Shown: one piece after another, positions 1-7,710 of the stretch
Numbering within the stretch: position 1 is the first letter of the stretch
How the letters are laid out: each line of letters opens with the position of its first letter
Source: an uncultured Clostridia bacterium
GTDB lineage: Bacteria; Bacillota; Clostridia; Oscillospirales; Oscillospiraceae
Direction of reading: 5' to 3'
DNA length: 14,216 nt
Assembly (NCBI GenBank): GCA_938049125.1
Contig: CALICR010000159.1
Span: forward strand, 1 to 14,216
The notes under the pieces: generated by a model
Database searches by the model: none
Told to the model about the DNA's origin: nothing
The model's input: only the letters and a program-made list of their open reading frames with translations
Position numbers and translations under genes: made by a program

Positions 1-181
1 CGAAAAAAGCTAAATACAAATCATTGGAGTCCCTTCCTTACGGAGGGTGCCCCAAGGGAGCTTTTCTTATTGTACTGTATGATTGCCGCCGCGGCTGACT
101 GCCCGTTTGACTGCGGAGCGCGGGAAAAACGCACTGCTCCCGGGCCGGACCGCGCGGTCCCGCTTGAAGCTGCAAGAAAAT

Positions 182-218
182 CCGTATCCCGCTCCGGTCC
201 CACCGGATTGGAATACGG
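182..218. terminator. Branched hairpin, possible second terminator
   Basis: The outer stem pairs CCGTAT (182-187) with ATACGG (213-218). The inner stem pairs TCCGGT (193-198) with ACCGGA (202-207) around a CCC loop. Read on the minus strand the hairpin is followed by a U-rich stretch (complement of 174-181), and on the plus strand by CTTTTG. It lies 50 bases beyond the stronger hairpin at 268-299 in the direction of operon transcription, so it may act as a back-up terminator. Function is inferred from structure only. Confidence 0.4.
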
Positions 219-260
219 CTTTTGCATCAATATGGCTGCGCATTTTCTGCATCTGCACCA

Positions 261-306
261 AAAACCGGCGGAGCATCTCAAGCAGGTGAGATGCTCCGCT
301 TTTTTT
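261..306. terminator. Rho-independent, bidirectional-looking terminator
   Basis: A perfect 13-bp stem (268-280 with 287-299) closes a 6-base loop. On the plus strand it is followed at once by seven T (300-306). On the minus strand, the direction of the nine-gene operon, the stem is followed after three bases by five U (complement of 260-264). It sits 36 bases past the stop codon of the last operon gene and should end that transcript. The better U-tract faces the other way, so it may also stop transcripts arriving from the left. Confidence 0.85.
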
Positions 307-335
307 CGCAGCCCGCCCGGGTGGGCGCAAAAGGA

Positions 336-1487
336 TCAGGCTTCGCGGTAGACCACGGCGCCGTCGATGATGGTGTAGAGGGGCCGGGCGCAGGTCTCCA
401 GGGCGGGGACGGCGCTCCAGAGGACGATGTCCGCGTCCTTGCCCGGCTTCAGGGAGCCGAGGCGGTCGTCCACCCGCAGGGCCTTCGCCGGGTTGCAGGT
501 GATCATGCGCAGAGCACGGTCATGGGGCACGCCATAGCGCACCGCCTCGCCCGCAGAGATGGTCAGCACCTGGGGGCCGCAGATGGGGCCGTCGGTGATG
601 AGGCAGACCGTGAGCCCGCGCTCGTCCAGCGCACGAACGAAGCCCACGTCGCCGCCGGTCAGCTCGCCGACGCCCTCGGCGATGCCGATGGGGCCGAAGC
701 AGAGGGGACCGCCGCCCTCTACCAGCTCGTCCACATAGAGGTCGCAGGCCCAGCCGTGCTCGATGGTGTAGTCGCAGCCGAACTCCTTGGCGATGTTGAT
801 GACCGTGAGCATATCGAACTGCTCACAGTGGACCTTCAGCGGAATTTCCCGGCGCAGCACGGGGATCAGCGCCTCGCACTGGGCGTCGTAGGGCGGCAGC
901 TTGGACGCATCGCCCGCGGCGGCCTCTTTCTTGTCAAGGTAGGTCCGGGCCTTGCGCAGCGTCTCGCGGAAGATGCTGGCCACGGCCATGCGGGTCTTGG
1001 GCGCGCGGTTCTGCTTGCCGTAGCAGTTCTTGGGGTTGCCGCCCATGGCACACTTCATGACCGCGGGATGCAGCACCGCCAGGTCCTGGATGGAATTCTT
1101 GCCCGCAGTCTTGGCCACGAAGCCCGTGCCGCAGATGACATTGGCGGAGCCGGGAATGAAGCAGCAGGCCGTGACGCCCCGGGTATGGATCTCCTTAAAG
1201 TCGTCGGAGTGGATGTCGATGCCGTAGATGGCGTCCAGCTCCGCCGTCACCGGGTTCGTGACCTCGTTGAGGTCCTGGTCGCCCTCGGCGAAGCCGCCGG
1301 CGTGGGTATGGGCGTCGATGAGGCCCGGCGTCGCCACAAGACCCGTAGCGTCGATGACCTCCGCGCCTTCTGCTGCAAGGTTCTGGCCGATGGCCCGAAT
1401 TTTCCCGTTCTCACAGAGAATGTCCGTATGCCGGAGAACGCCCTCCGGCTCCATGGTGTATACCGTCGCATTCTTGATGAGCAGCAT
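336..1487 (-). CDS. Metal-dependent amidohydrolase (imidazolonepropionase/prolidase-like), intact active site
   Basis: A 383-residue cytoplasmic protein of the amidohydrolase superfamily (COG1228-like). The N-terminal part of the beta-sandwich (about 1-52) ends in TPGLIDAHTHAG, whose H60 and H62 form the HxH metal pair. Further expected ligands are visible: K153 in GGNPK, H220 in KVHCE, H244 in IEHGW and D299 in ITDG. The NPV motif near 78 and the NPK..YG..APKTRM block (151-167) are hallmarks of this subgroup. The C-terminal SLKPGKDADIVLW block closes the sandwich. Relatives include imidazolonepropionase and metal-dependent Xaa dipeptidases. With no histidine-degradation genes nearby and a peptide importer and peptidases upstream, a dipeptidase or cyclic/modified-peptide amidase role is more likely than imidazolonepropionase, but the substrate is unknown. 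The start follows a GAGGGGG site, and only 2 bases separate it from the upstream paralogue, so the two are probably translationally coupled. It is the last gene before the terminator. Confidence 0.88.
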   Translation of the reverse strand: MLLIKNATVYTMEPEGVLRHTDILCENGKIRAIGQNLAAEGAEVIDATGLVATPGLIDAHTHAGGFAEGDQDLNEVTNPVTAELDAIYGIDIHSDDFKEIHTRGVTACCFIPGSANVICGTGFVAKTAGKNSIQDLAVLHPAVMKCAMGGNPKNCYGKQNRAPKTRMAVASIFRETLRKARTYLDKKEAAAGDASKLPPYDAQCEALIPVLRREIPLKVHCEQFDMLTVINIAKEFGCDYTIEHGWACDLYVDELVEGGGPLCFGPIGIAEGVGELTGGDVGFVRALDERGLTVCLITDGPICGPQVLTISAGEAVRYGVPHDRALRMITCNPAKALRVDDRLGSLKPGKDADIVLWSAVPALETCARPLYTIIDGAVVYREA

Positions 1488-1489
1488 GC

Positions 1490-2638
1490 TTACGCCCCCT
1501 CTCTCGTGTAGAACACGCGTCCAGCGACAATGGTCTCGTCCACATAGTTGTCAAAGCGCAGGGCAGGATTGCCCCGGCAGATGATGAGGTCCGCCTGCTT
1601 GCCCGGCTCCAGGGAGCCGACCAGATGCTCGACGCCCAGGGCCTCCGCCGGACGGATGGTCATCATGTCGAGAATTTCGTCGCCGGTGGCCCCGGCGGCG
1701 CTCATCTGGGCCGCCACCCAGAGGAGCTGTTCATAGGCGGGCGGATAGGCCTCGTCGCCGGAGCAGAAGAGGGAGAGCTTCATGCCCTTCCGGGCCAGCT
1801 CCACCAGCTTCCGGTGATCCGTGCCGCCCCGGTGCCCGGCCATCATGTAGTTGCTGTCGCCCAGCATCACATGGTAGCCCTCCTTCATGATATCCTCCGC
1901 CGCCCGCTCCGCGGCGAAGGCCCCCGTCAGCACGAGGCGAAGGTCATACTTCTTTGCCACCTCGATGACGCTCTCGATCTCGGCCTGGGTCTCGGCGGAG
2001 ACGACAAAGGGAATTTCCCGCCGGAGGACCCGGCAGAGGACCTCCTTCCCTGCGTCGTAGTCCTTCTCCGCCTTGTCCATATACTCCCCGGCGGCGCGGA
2101 AGGCCTCGTCCAGCATCTGGTGCATGGCCATGCGGGTCTGTGGGCCCTTGTTCATCTTTTTGTAGGTGCTCTTGACGTTCTTGGTGTAGTTGCCCTTGAG
2201 GGCGATGCGGTCCGCCAGAAACACGTCGGCGGTGTGGTCGCCGTCCACGTGGATCAGGGCGATCTGCCCGGCCAGCATCGCGTGGACGCCGGGGCAGAGG
2301 CCGTAGGACGTGATGCCCACGCGGCCGAAGCGCTGGACCTTCAGCTCCCGCAGGTCAAAGGCGTCGCGGATGTCCATCTCCGGGCAGAGGGGCACGGGAT
2401 TCTCGTCGAGGTCCATGCCGTCCGACCACATCTCACTGAAGGACACGGCGCCGACGCCGCAGAGGCCCAGCACCAGGCCGGGGTAGACGTCCCGGCCCGC
2501 CGCATCGACGACCTCCGCGCCTTCGCAGCTGAGGTTCGGGCCGACGGCCCGGATGACAGGGCCGTCGCACAGCACGTCCCAGCCGGGCTCGTGCCGTCCG
2601 TTCCCCAGGTATACAGTCCCGTTCTTTACAAGCAGCAT
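1490..2638 (-). CDS. Amidohydrolase-fold paralogue lacking metal ligands (probable pseudoenzyme)
   Basis: A 382-residue protein that aligns end to end with the amidohydrolase encoded just downstream (383 residues). Shared blocks are the start MLLVKNGTVY, the PGL before barrel strand 1, the GPQTRMAM block near 165-172, LRREIP at 205-210, and the closing SLEPGKQADLII. The residues equivalent to the metal ligands have all changed: H60 and H62 are Leu59 and Gly61, H220 is Ser214, H244 is Gly239, and D299 is Ser293. The NPK..YG motif is also gone. The frame is open throughout and the alignment stays in register around every lost site, so this is not a frameshift or decaying gene. It probably keeps the fold without metal-dependent hydrolysis, perhaps as a partner or regulator of its active neighbour or as a ligand-binding protein. 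An AAAGGA ribosome site lies 9 bases before the ATG. It starts 24 bases after the S9 peptidase gene and ends 2 bases before the active paralogue. Confidence 0.85.
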   Translation of the reverse strand: MLLVKNGTVYLGNGRHEPGWDVLCDGPVIRAVGPNLSCEGAEVVDAAGRDVYPGLVLGLCGVGAVSFSEMWSDGMDLDENPVPLCPEMDIRDAFDLRELKVQRFGRVGITSYGLCPGVHAMLAGQIALIHVDGDHTADVFLADRIALKGNYTKNVKSTYKKMNKGPQTRMAMHQMLDEAFRAAGEYMDKAEKDYDAGKEVLCRVLRREIPFVVSAETQAEIESVIEVAKKYDLRLVLTGAFAAERAAEDIMKEGYHVMLGDSNYMMAGHRGGTDHRKLVELARKGMKLSLFCSGDEAYPPAYEQLLWVAAQMSAAGATGDEILDMMTIRPAEALGVEHLVGSLEPGKQADLIICRGNPALRFDNYVDETIVAGRVFYTREGA

Positions 2639-2662
2639 TTTGAACCATCCTTTCCGGACCGG

Positions 2663-4483
2663 TCAGGCCTTGGAGCCGCCGTCCTGCTTCATATACCGTT
2701 TCAGGAAGGCTGCCATACGGGGGTAGCAGTCCAGCTGATTTTTCAGCTTGGTCACGCCGTGGCCCTCGTCCTCATAGCAGATGTACGCCACGGTATGGCC
2801 CTTCTCCCGCAGGGTGCCGACCACCTGCTCCGCCTCCTCGGCGGGCACGCGGGGATCGTTGCGGCCCTGGATCACCATGAGCGGCGCCTGAATGTCGTCA
2901 ATCTTCGCAATGGGGGACACGGCCCGGAGAATCTCCCGATGGTGCGCCAGGGAGCCGTACTCGCTCTCGCGGTGCGCCCGGCGGTACTCCGCCGTGTTCT
3001 CCAGGAAGGTCTCGAGGTTGTACATGCCCACGGTGTCGATGGCGCAGCACCAGCGGTCCGGCAGGCGGGTGGCGCAGGAGAGCGTCATGAAGCCGCCGTA
3101 GCTCATGCCCGTGACGGCCATGCGGTCCCGGTCGGCGATGCCCTCGCCCACCAGATAGTCCACCAAGCTGCCGATGTCCTTCACGCTGTCGAGGCGCTTT
3201 TCCACGTCGTCCAGGTGGGTGTAGGTCCTGCCGTAGCCTGTGGAGCCGCGGACGTTGGGTGCGGCGACGGCGATGCCCTCGCCCACCAGATACTGAATGA
3301 AGGGCGTGAAGGTGGGCAGCTCCTGGCCCTCGGGCCCGCCATGAATTTCCACGACGACGGGCAGGTGCTTCGCTTCCCTTCCCCGGGGCACATAGAGCCA
3401 GAAGGGGACCTCCAGCCCGTCGAAGGACCGGAAGTGCAGGAGCCGCGGCTCCACCAACGTGTCGGCGGAGAGGCCATGCAGGTCCGGATAGGTCAGCGGA
3501 CGGAGCACGTCGCGGTCCAGGTCCAGGAGCCAGACGCTCTCGGGCCGCCTGCCGCTGCTGAGGGTGAAGAGGAGCCGGTGGCCCGCGGGCGACCAGGAGA
3601 GGGTCCCGTAGACGCTGACCGCGCCCGCCGGGGGCTGGGGCGCGTTGACCTCGCCGCCGCCCTCGAGGTCGTAGATGTGCAGCTTATAATAGCCGTCCTC
3701 GTTGACCGTCATAGCCAGATACCGGTCGTCCGCCGAGAGAGAGACAAGCTCCACCCCCCAAGGGAAGACGTAGCGCGTCTCCATGGAGGCGGCGGCAATG
3801 TCATAGTAGGCCACGGCGGGGAACTCGCCCGCGCGGTCCGTGATGAGGTAGAAGCCCGCGGAATCGTGCCGCCAGGCGGGGTTTGTTTCGGCGGAGACCC
3901 GGTCATCGCCGGGCACGCGCACGGCGCGGCCCTCCTGGAGGTCCAGCATCCACAGGGCATTGTCGGACTCGCCCAGCAGCTTGTTGTAGAGGAGGTAGCG
4001 CCCGTTGGGGGACAGGGCGTCGGAGGCGGGCCAGTTGTAGTGGTCGTGATTTTCGAGGACCATGCGCTTCTCGCCCGTGACAAGATCGCAGGTCCAGATG
4101 TCGAAGGTCTCCGGGGTGCGGCAGTTGGCCGCATAGACCAGGGTCTTTCCGTCCGGCGTGCGGCCGCCGAGGAAGTGGCGGGCGTCGGGGCGGCCCGTCA
4201 GGTCCCGCGGTTCCCGGCTGCCGTGCTCCAGCAGGTAGACCTGCTCGTGCTCGTTGCCGCCCCGGTCCATACAGAAGAGGATATCGCCGGTGCGGGCATC
4301 TCCGTGGATGGACCAGATGCGCTCATTGCCGAAGGTCCGCTGGGTGGCCTCGCCGGTTTTCAGGTCCAGCTCCCAGACCCGGGGGCCCTCGTCGCCATTC
4401 TGGATAAAGGCGACGCGCTCCCCGCCCACCCAGACGGGGCTGCGGGCCGTGCCTGCGCGCAGCAGGCATTCCAGTTGATTCAT
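2663..4483 (-). CDS. S9-family prolyl oligopeptidase / acylaminoacyl-peptidase-like serine peptidase
   Basis: A 606-residue serine peptidase. The N-terminal half (about 1-340) has the repeated W-x-LDL..G pattern of a beta-propeller, the gate that in this family limits substrates to short peptides. The C-terminal half (about 345-600) is an alpha/beta hydrolase with oxyanion motif HGGPEG (381-386), NVRGSTGYG (410-418), nucleophile S461 in GMSYGGF, acid D543 in RNDPRVP and H575 in DEGHG. These features are typical of the S9C group, which removes N-terminal residues or cuts oligopeptides. No signal peptide or membrane segment is visible, so it should act in the cytoplasm on imported peptides. The length is normal and all catalytic residues are present. 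The ATG follows an AGGCAGGG site, 15 bases after the M14 carboxypeptidase stop, within the same operon. Exact specificity (prolyl, acyl-aminoacyl or dipeptidyl) cannot be read from the sequence. Confidence 0.92.
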   Translation of the reverse strand: MNQLECLLRAGTARSPVWVGGERVAFIQNGDEGPRVWELDLKTGEATQRTFGNERIWSIHGDARTGDILFCMDRGGNEHEQVYLLEHGSREPRDLTGRPDARHFLGGRTPDGKTLVYAANCRTPETFDIWTCDLVTGEKRMVLENHDHYNWPASDALSPNGRYLLYNKLLGESDNALWMLDLQEGRAVRVPGDDRVSAETNPAWRHDSAGFYLITDRAGEFPAVAYYDIAAASMETRYVFPWGVELVSLSADDRYLAMTVNEDGYYKLHIYDLEGGGEVNAPQPPAGAVSVYGTLSWSPAGHRLLFTLSSGRRPESVWLLDLDRDVLRPLTYPDLHGLSADTLVEPRLLHFRSFDGLEVPFWLYVPRGREAKHLPVVVEIHGGPEGQELPTFTPFIQYLVGEGIAVAAPNVRGSTGYGRTYTHLDDVEKRLDSVKDIGSLVDYLVGEGIADRDRMAVTGMSYGGFMTLSCATRLPDRWCCAIDTVGMYNLETFLENTAEYRRAHRESEYGSLAHHREILRAVSPIAKIDDIQAPLMVIQGRNDPRVPAEEAEQVVGTLREKGHTVAYICYEDEGHGVTKLKNQLDCYPRMAAFLKRYMKQDGGSKA

Positions 4484-4498
4484 GTTCGTTCCCTGCCT

Positions 4499-5911
4499 TT
4501 ACTTCGCTTTGATGTTGTGATCGTGGATGTACTTGCTCACCAGCAGGCCGCATTCCAGCTGGATGGAGACCAGCTTCCGGATGGGCACCACCTCATAGTG
4601 GATCTCCTGCTCCAGCACGTCGGTCAGCTCCTTGTGGCGGACGATGGCGATGTCCCTCGCCCGCTCCAGAGCGGCCTTCTTCTCGGGGTCCACCTCGCCG
4701 GTGCGGGCCATTTCGTCCAGCTCGTACTCGTTGACGCGGATCAGCATACCGTAGGAGAGGGACTTGTAGAACCGGCTCATGAGCAGGTTGTCAAACTCCT
4801 CGGCCACCGTGGCCTTCTTCGAGAAGTCGGGGTTTTCCTTGACCATGTTGCGGGTGGCGTCGCTGTCGCGGCCCGCGGAGAAGGCGTCCAGCGCCAGCTT
4901 GAAGGGGTTCAGCGGTGCAAAGTACTTCCGGGAGATCTCCATGGTGTCGAGGACGTAGCGGTTGCTTGCGTCCTCCTCGTCCAGCTTCTTGAGAACGGCG
5001 TCGCGGCGGACCATCGTGCCCTCGCTGAGGTCCATGATCCGCTTGTCGTAGAAGTAGGGAAGCTCCGTCAGCAGCGTGAAGCTGCCGTAGCGCGGCCGGG
5101 CGTAGCTCTCGCTGCAATTGCCCACGTGGAACTGGGCGGCGATGTCCGTGCCCGCCGGGGCGTACTTCTCCATGTAGTCATACTCCTGCTCGATGCCGAG
5201 GCTCGCGTAGACCGCGGGCGCGAAGGGCACGCAGGACGGGGATTCCGGCTCGCCCAGGTTCAGCGGCACACCCACGCGGTTGGCTGCGGCATACATGTCG
5301 TCGTACAGCTCCGGCAGATCGTTGGAGAGATACCAGTAGACGCCGCCGAAGCCTGCGTTGTGCAGCGAGTAGATAAAGGCGGGCTTCACCTCGTCGATCA
5401 GGGCCATCATGGCTGTGGTCTCGGGGATGGAGTCGTGGAAGTGCAGGTCCTTGTAGTCCACGGGGAAGGTCCAGTCCACCTGCCGGTGTCCGGCGGGGCG
5501 GAAGAAGTTGCGGGAGTAGTTATAGATGGTGTAGGGGCCCTTGAGCCACTTCTCGTTCAGGCGCAGGCCGTCGGCGTCCCAGGCCTTGACCACGTACCAG
5601 GTGTAGTCCAGCTCGTCGCGCAGGGCCTTGTTTTTGGCCAGGTTCTCGGTGAAATACTCCAGCATCATGGTGCCGATGGGCTCGTTGGGGTGGGGGCAGC
5701 CGAACATCAGCGCGTTCTTGGAGCCGCTGCCGATCTTCAGACAGAGCAGCGGATGGCCGTCCTTGGTCTTGCCCATCTCAAAGAGGCTCACCACTTCGGG
5801 GTAGTTCTCCGCCAGAGCGCGGGAGCTGGCGTCCAGCTCGTCCACCGTGAGAAATTCCTTGTAGTCCGGAATATTCTGAAGCAGCTCTTCAAACAGTTTG
5901 TTTTTCAGCAT
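4499..5911 (-). CDS. M14-family zinc carboxypeptidase
   Basis: A 470-residue metallocarboxypeptidase-like protein. Zinc ligands fit H74 and E77 in the HxxE motif (GCPHPNEP) and H184 in YSLHN. The DADG block (112-115) and the RNFFRP block (134-139) match the NPDG and N-R-N substrate-binding region. E283 in LTELPYF fits the general-base Glu of the family. It would remove C-terminal residues from peptides. It has no signal peptide, unlike secreted digestive or wall-active M14 enzymes, so it probably trims imported peptides in the cytoplasm. Residues from about 295 to 470 form a largely helical, charged tail beyond the usual catalytic domain (about 300 residues) that I do not recognise. An AAGGAG site 5 bases before the ATG fixes the start. 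A hairpin between the upstream binding-protein gene and this start may lower its expression. A gamma-D-glutamyl or other unusual specificity cannot be excluded. Confidence 0.85.
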   Translation of the reverse strand: MLKNKLFEELLQNIPDYKEFLTVDELDASSRALAENYPEVVSLFEMGKTKDGHPLLCLKIGSGSKNALMFGCPHPNEPIGTMMLEYFTENLAKNKALRDELDYTWYVVKAWDADGLRLNEKWLKGPYTIYNYSRNFFRPAGHRQVDWTFPVDYKDLHFHDSIPETTAMMALIDEVKPAFIYSLHNAGFGGVYWYLSNDLPELYDDMYAAANRVGVPLNLGEPESPSCVPFAPAVYASLGIEQEYDYMEKYAPAGTDIAAQFHVGNCSESYARPRYGSFTLLTELPYFYDKRIMDLSEGTMVRRDAVLKKLDEEDASNRYVLDTMEISRKYFAPLNPFKLALDAFSAGRDSDATRNMVKENPDFSKKATVAEEFDNLLMSRFYKSLSYGMLIRVNEYELDEMARTGEVDPEKKAALERARDIAIVRHKELTDVLEQEIHYEVVPIRKLVSIQLECGLLVSKYIHDHNIKAK

Positions 5912-5935
5912 ATTTTCTCCTTACTAAGCTTGAAA

Positions 5936-5967
5936 ATGGCAGACCACGCTTGCACGTGATCTGCCAT
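5936..5967 (-). terminator. Hairpin between binding-protein and carboxypeptidase genes (attenuator?)
   Basis: A 13-base stem with a single mismatch (5936-5948 against 5955-5967) closes a 6-base loop. In the operon direction it is followed by only a short U-run (complement of 5932-5935 and neighbours), so it could be a weak terminator, or an RNA stem protecting the 3' end of the upstream transporter mRNA. Its place at the transporter/peptidase boundary suggests it lets the importer be made in excess over the hydrolases. Confidence 0.6.
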
Positions 5968-6013
5968 GTTTCATGTCTTACCGTGCCTGTGGGATCAAAT
6001 TATCCAAAAGAGA

Positions 6014-7663
6014 TCATTCGAAGTAGGCGTGGCTGTAGTCTGCCCAGCCCCACTGGCCGGCGCCGTCGATGGGCATATCGTGCAGCTTGGCGCTCATGCC
6101 GCAGTAGCAGGCGTAGCCGACGACGTTGATGGCGGGCAGCTGCTCGACGATGAGCTTCTGGGCTTCCTTGTACAGCTCGGCGCGCTTGGCCTGATCGGTC
6201 TCCGCAGCGCCCTCGGCGCAGAGCTTATCAAACTCTTCGTTGCTCCAGCCGGCGTAGTTGGAGTTGGAGCCGGTACCAAAACGGGTCGCCAGAGCCGCGG
6301 GGTCGGGACCCATGAAGCCGCCCTGGGACTCCATCATGTAGTTGCCGTCGGGACCGACCTTCTCGGCCCAGGCGTTGTACTCGGAGAGGTTCATCTTGAT
6401 CTCAATACCGGCTTCCTTGCAGCTGGCGATGATCAGGTTGGCCATATCCTGCATGCCCTCGAAGACTTCCCACTCGATGCCGCGGACATAGTAGCCGTCC
6501 GCATCCTGCGTGTAGCCGGCGTCCTCGAGGACCTTCTTGGCGGCCTCGATGTCCTGCTTCGGATAGGTGTCGGTGGTGTTGGCACACCAGGCGGAGATGG
6601 AGGGGTAGGCGCTGTACTCGGGGGGCATGATGCCGCTGTAGACCTTCTGGGAGATCTCTTCGCGGTTGATGCACAGGGCGATGGCCTGGCGGACCGCGAG
6701 ATCACCGACGACGGGGTCGTTCACGTTGAACACGATGCGGTAGGGGGAGGGGTACTCGTCCAGCTCCAGACGGAGGTCCGGGTTGGCCTTGAACTCTTCG
6801 ACGTAGGCGGCGGGGACCTGCTCGACATAGTCGATCTCGCCGTTCAGCAGCGCCTGCATGGCGGTGGCGTCATCGGGAATGATGGAGAAGATCAGCTTCT
6901 GGACCTTCGGCGCGCCGTCCACATAGTCCTCGTTGGCGACCAGGGTGATGTTGGAGCCCTGGGTGTAGCTCTCAAGCTTGAAGGGGCCGCAGGTGACGGG
7001 GGTGGTGGAAGCCGGGTTGTCGGACCAGGCCTGGCCGTTGTTGAAGACGTGCTCGGGGAGGATGAAGGTGCCGTACCAGCCGATGCGGGCCACGAAGGAC
7101 ATGTCGGCGGTGTTCATGTGGAACACGACGGTCAGAGGATCGACGACCTCGATGCTGTCCACGATGGTCATGCTGGAGCTGAAGTAGCAGTCGCTGTGCT
7201 CCTTGATGTAGTCAAAGGTGTACTTGACGTCATCGGCGTCCAGGTCCTCGCCGTCGGACCACTTCAGGCCGCTCTTGAGGTGCCAGGTGATGGTCAGTGC
7301 GTCGTCGGAGACGTCCCAGCTCTCAGCCGCGTCGGGGACGACCTGCTTGGTGGAGTCCAGGCAGGTGAGGCGGCGGAACAGGTTCTGGGCCGCGGGGTAG
7401 AAGTTGTCATCTGAGGTCAGAGAGGGGTTGAAGCTCATGGGGTCGCCATTGAGGCGGACGATGAGGGTGTCCTGGCTGCTGGCGGTATCGCCGGTGGATT
7501 CGGAGCCGGTCTCGTTGGAGCCAGTCTCGTTGGAGGCGGGCTCGTTGGTGGCAGCATCGCCGTTGCTGTTCGCGGTGTCGTTCGCCTTGCTGCCGCAGCC
7601 GGCCAGCAGGGAGACGCACAGAGCGAGGACAAGCAGCAGTGCTACAAGTTTCGTCTTTTTCAT
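6014..7663 (-). CDS. Peptide ABC transporter substrate-binding lipoprotein (family 5, OppA/DppA-like)
   Basis: A 549-residue extracellular binding protein anchored as a lipoprotein. Residues 1-22 form a Lys-containing, strongly hydrophobic signal peptide ending in the lipobox LLAGC, with C23 the lipidated cysteine. A low-complexity Asn/Ser/Thr/Glu/Gly linker (about 26-66) tethers the globular domain. The PDAAESW...ITWHLKSGLKWSDG..L.ADDVKYTFD block (110-150) is the signature of the SBP_bac_5 family, which binds oligopeptides, dipeptides or nickel. The longer open frame adds 14 residues upstream, but the ATG at 7663 is chosen because an AGGAGG site lies 7 bases before it and it begins the signal peptide directly. 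It is the fifth gene of the transporter block, 47 bases after the oppF-like ATPase, and is followed by a hairpin. The ligand cannot be read directly; downstream peptidases favour peptides. Confidence 0.93.
   Translation of the reverse strand: MKKTKLVALLLVLALCVSLLAGCGSKANDTANSNGDAATNEPASNETGSNETGSESTGDTASSQDTLIVRLNGDPMSFNPSLTSDDNFYPAAQNLFRRLTCLDSTKQVVPDAAESWDVSDDALTITWHLKSGLKWSDGEDLDADDVKYTFDYIKEHSDCYFSSSMTIVDSIEVVDPLTVVFHMNTADMSFVARIGWYGTFILPEHVFNNGQAWSDNPASTTPVTCGPFKLESYTQGSNITLVANEDYVDGAPKVQKLIFSIIPDDATAMQALLNGEIDYVEQVPAAYVEEFKANPDLRLELDEYPSPYRIVFNVNDPVVGDLAVRQAIALCINREEISQKVYSGIMPPEYSAYPSISAWCANTTDTYPKQDIEAAKKVLEDAGYTQDADGYYVRGIEWEVFEGMQDMANLIIASCKEAGIEIKMNLSEYNAWAEKVGPDGNYMMESQGGFMGPDPAALATRFGTGSNSNYAGWSNEEFDKLCAEGAAETDQAKRAELYKEAQKLIVEQLPAINVVGYACYCGMSAKLHDMPIDGAGQWGWADYSHAYFE
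7502..7546 (-). repeat. Three 15-bp tandem repeats coding the lipoprotein linker
   Basis: Three near-identical 15-bp units (7502-7516, 7517-7531, 7532-7546) differ at a few positions. They encode NEPAS, NETGS, NETGS in the flexible linker after the lipidated cysteine. The unit length keeps the frame, so copy number could change without breaking the gene. Confidence 0.75.
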
Positions 7664-7670
7664 ATTCGTT

Positions 7671-7676
7671 CCTCCT
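7671..7676 (-). promoter_or_regulatory. Ribosome binding site deciding the lipoprotein start
   Basis: The minus strand reads AGGAGG here, 7 bases before the ATG at 7663. It lies inside the longer open frame that begins at 7705, so it argues that the upstream start is not used. It is a near-consensus site, fitting the high demand for a binding protein. Confidence 0.85.
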
Positions 7677-7710
7677 GATTTATTTATAGCTGATCGGATG
7701 GTCAACTATC

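Larger units (their letters stand above)
1..335. other. Gene-free region downstream of the operon
   Basis: I see no credible gene here: the short open frames on both strands lack ribosome binding sites and recognisable protein features. The stretch is full of dyad symmetry. A perfect hairpin with T-runs lies at 268-299 and a branched hairpin at 182-218. A perfect 14-bp GC-rich palindrome sits at 147-160. An imperfect inverted repeat (TCCCTT at 30-35, AAGGGA at 54-59) lies at the left edge; its style recalls degenerate intergenic repeats in clostridial genomes, but that is only an impression. The region most likely serves as transcription-termination space between the operon and whatever lies to the left. 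Confidence 0.6.

Noticed and set aside
336..1487. Calling the last gene hutI (imidazolonepropionase)
   Set aside because: No other histidine-degradation genes are present and the neighbours are peptidases; the fold alone does not fix the substrate.
222..1511. A 429-codon plus-strand open frame
   Set aside because: Antisense to the active amidohydrolase, beginning inside a terminator; the same composition artefact.
1490..2638. Idea that the metal-less amidohydrolase is a frameshifted or sequencing-damaged copy
   Set aside because: Alignment to the active paralogue is in register on both sides of each lost ligand, and the five sites are far apart, so no single or paired indel explains them.
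1625..5959. A 1444-codon plus-strand open frame antisense to four genes
   Set aside because: It runs across four well-supported minus-strand genes with clear motifs, has no family features and is rich in Gly/Ala/Val/Leu/His/Asp. Such frames arise when GC-rich third positions remove stop codons on the other strand.
5966..7414. A 482-codon plus-strand open frame
   Set aside because: Antisense to the lipoprotein gene, with low-complexity Gly/Val/Asp/His content and no ribosome site.
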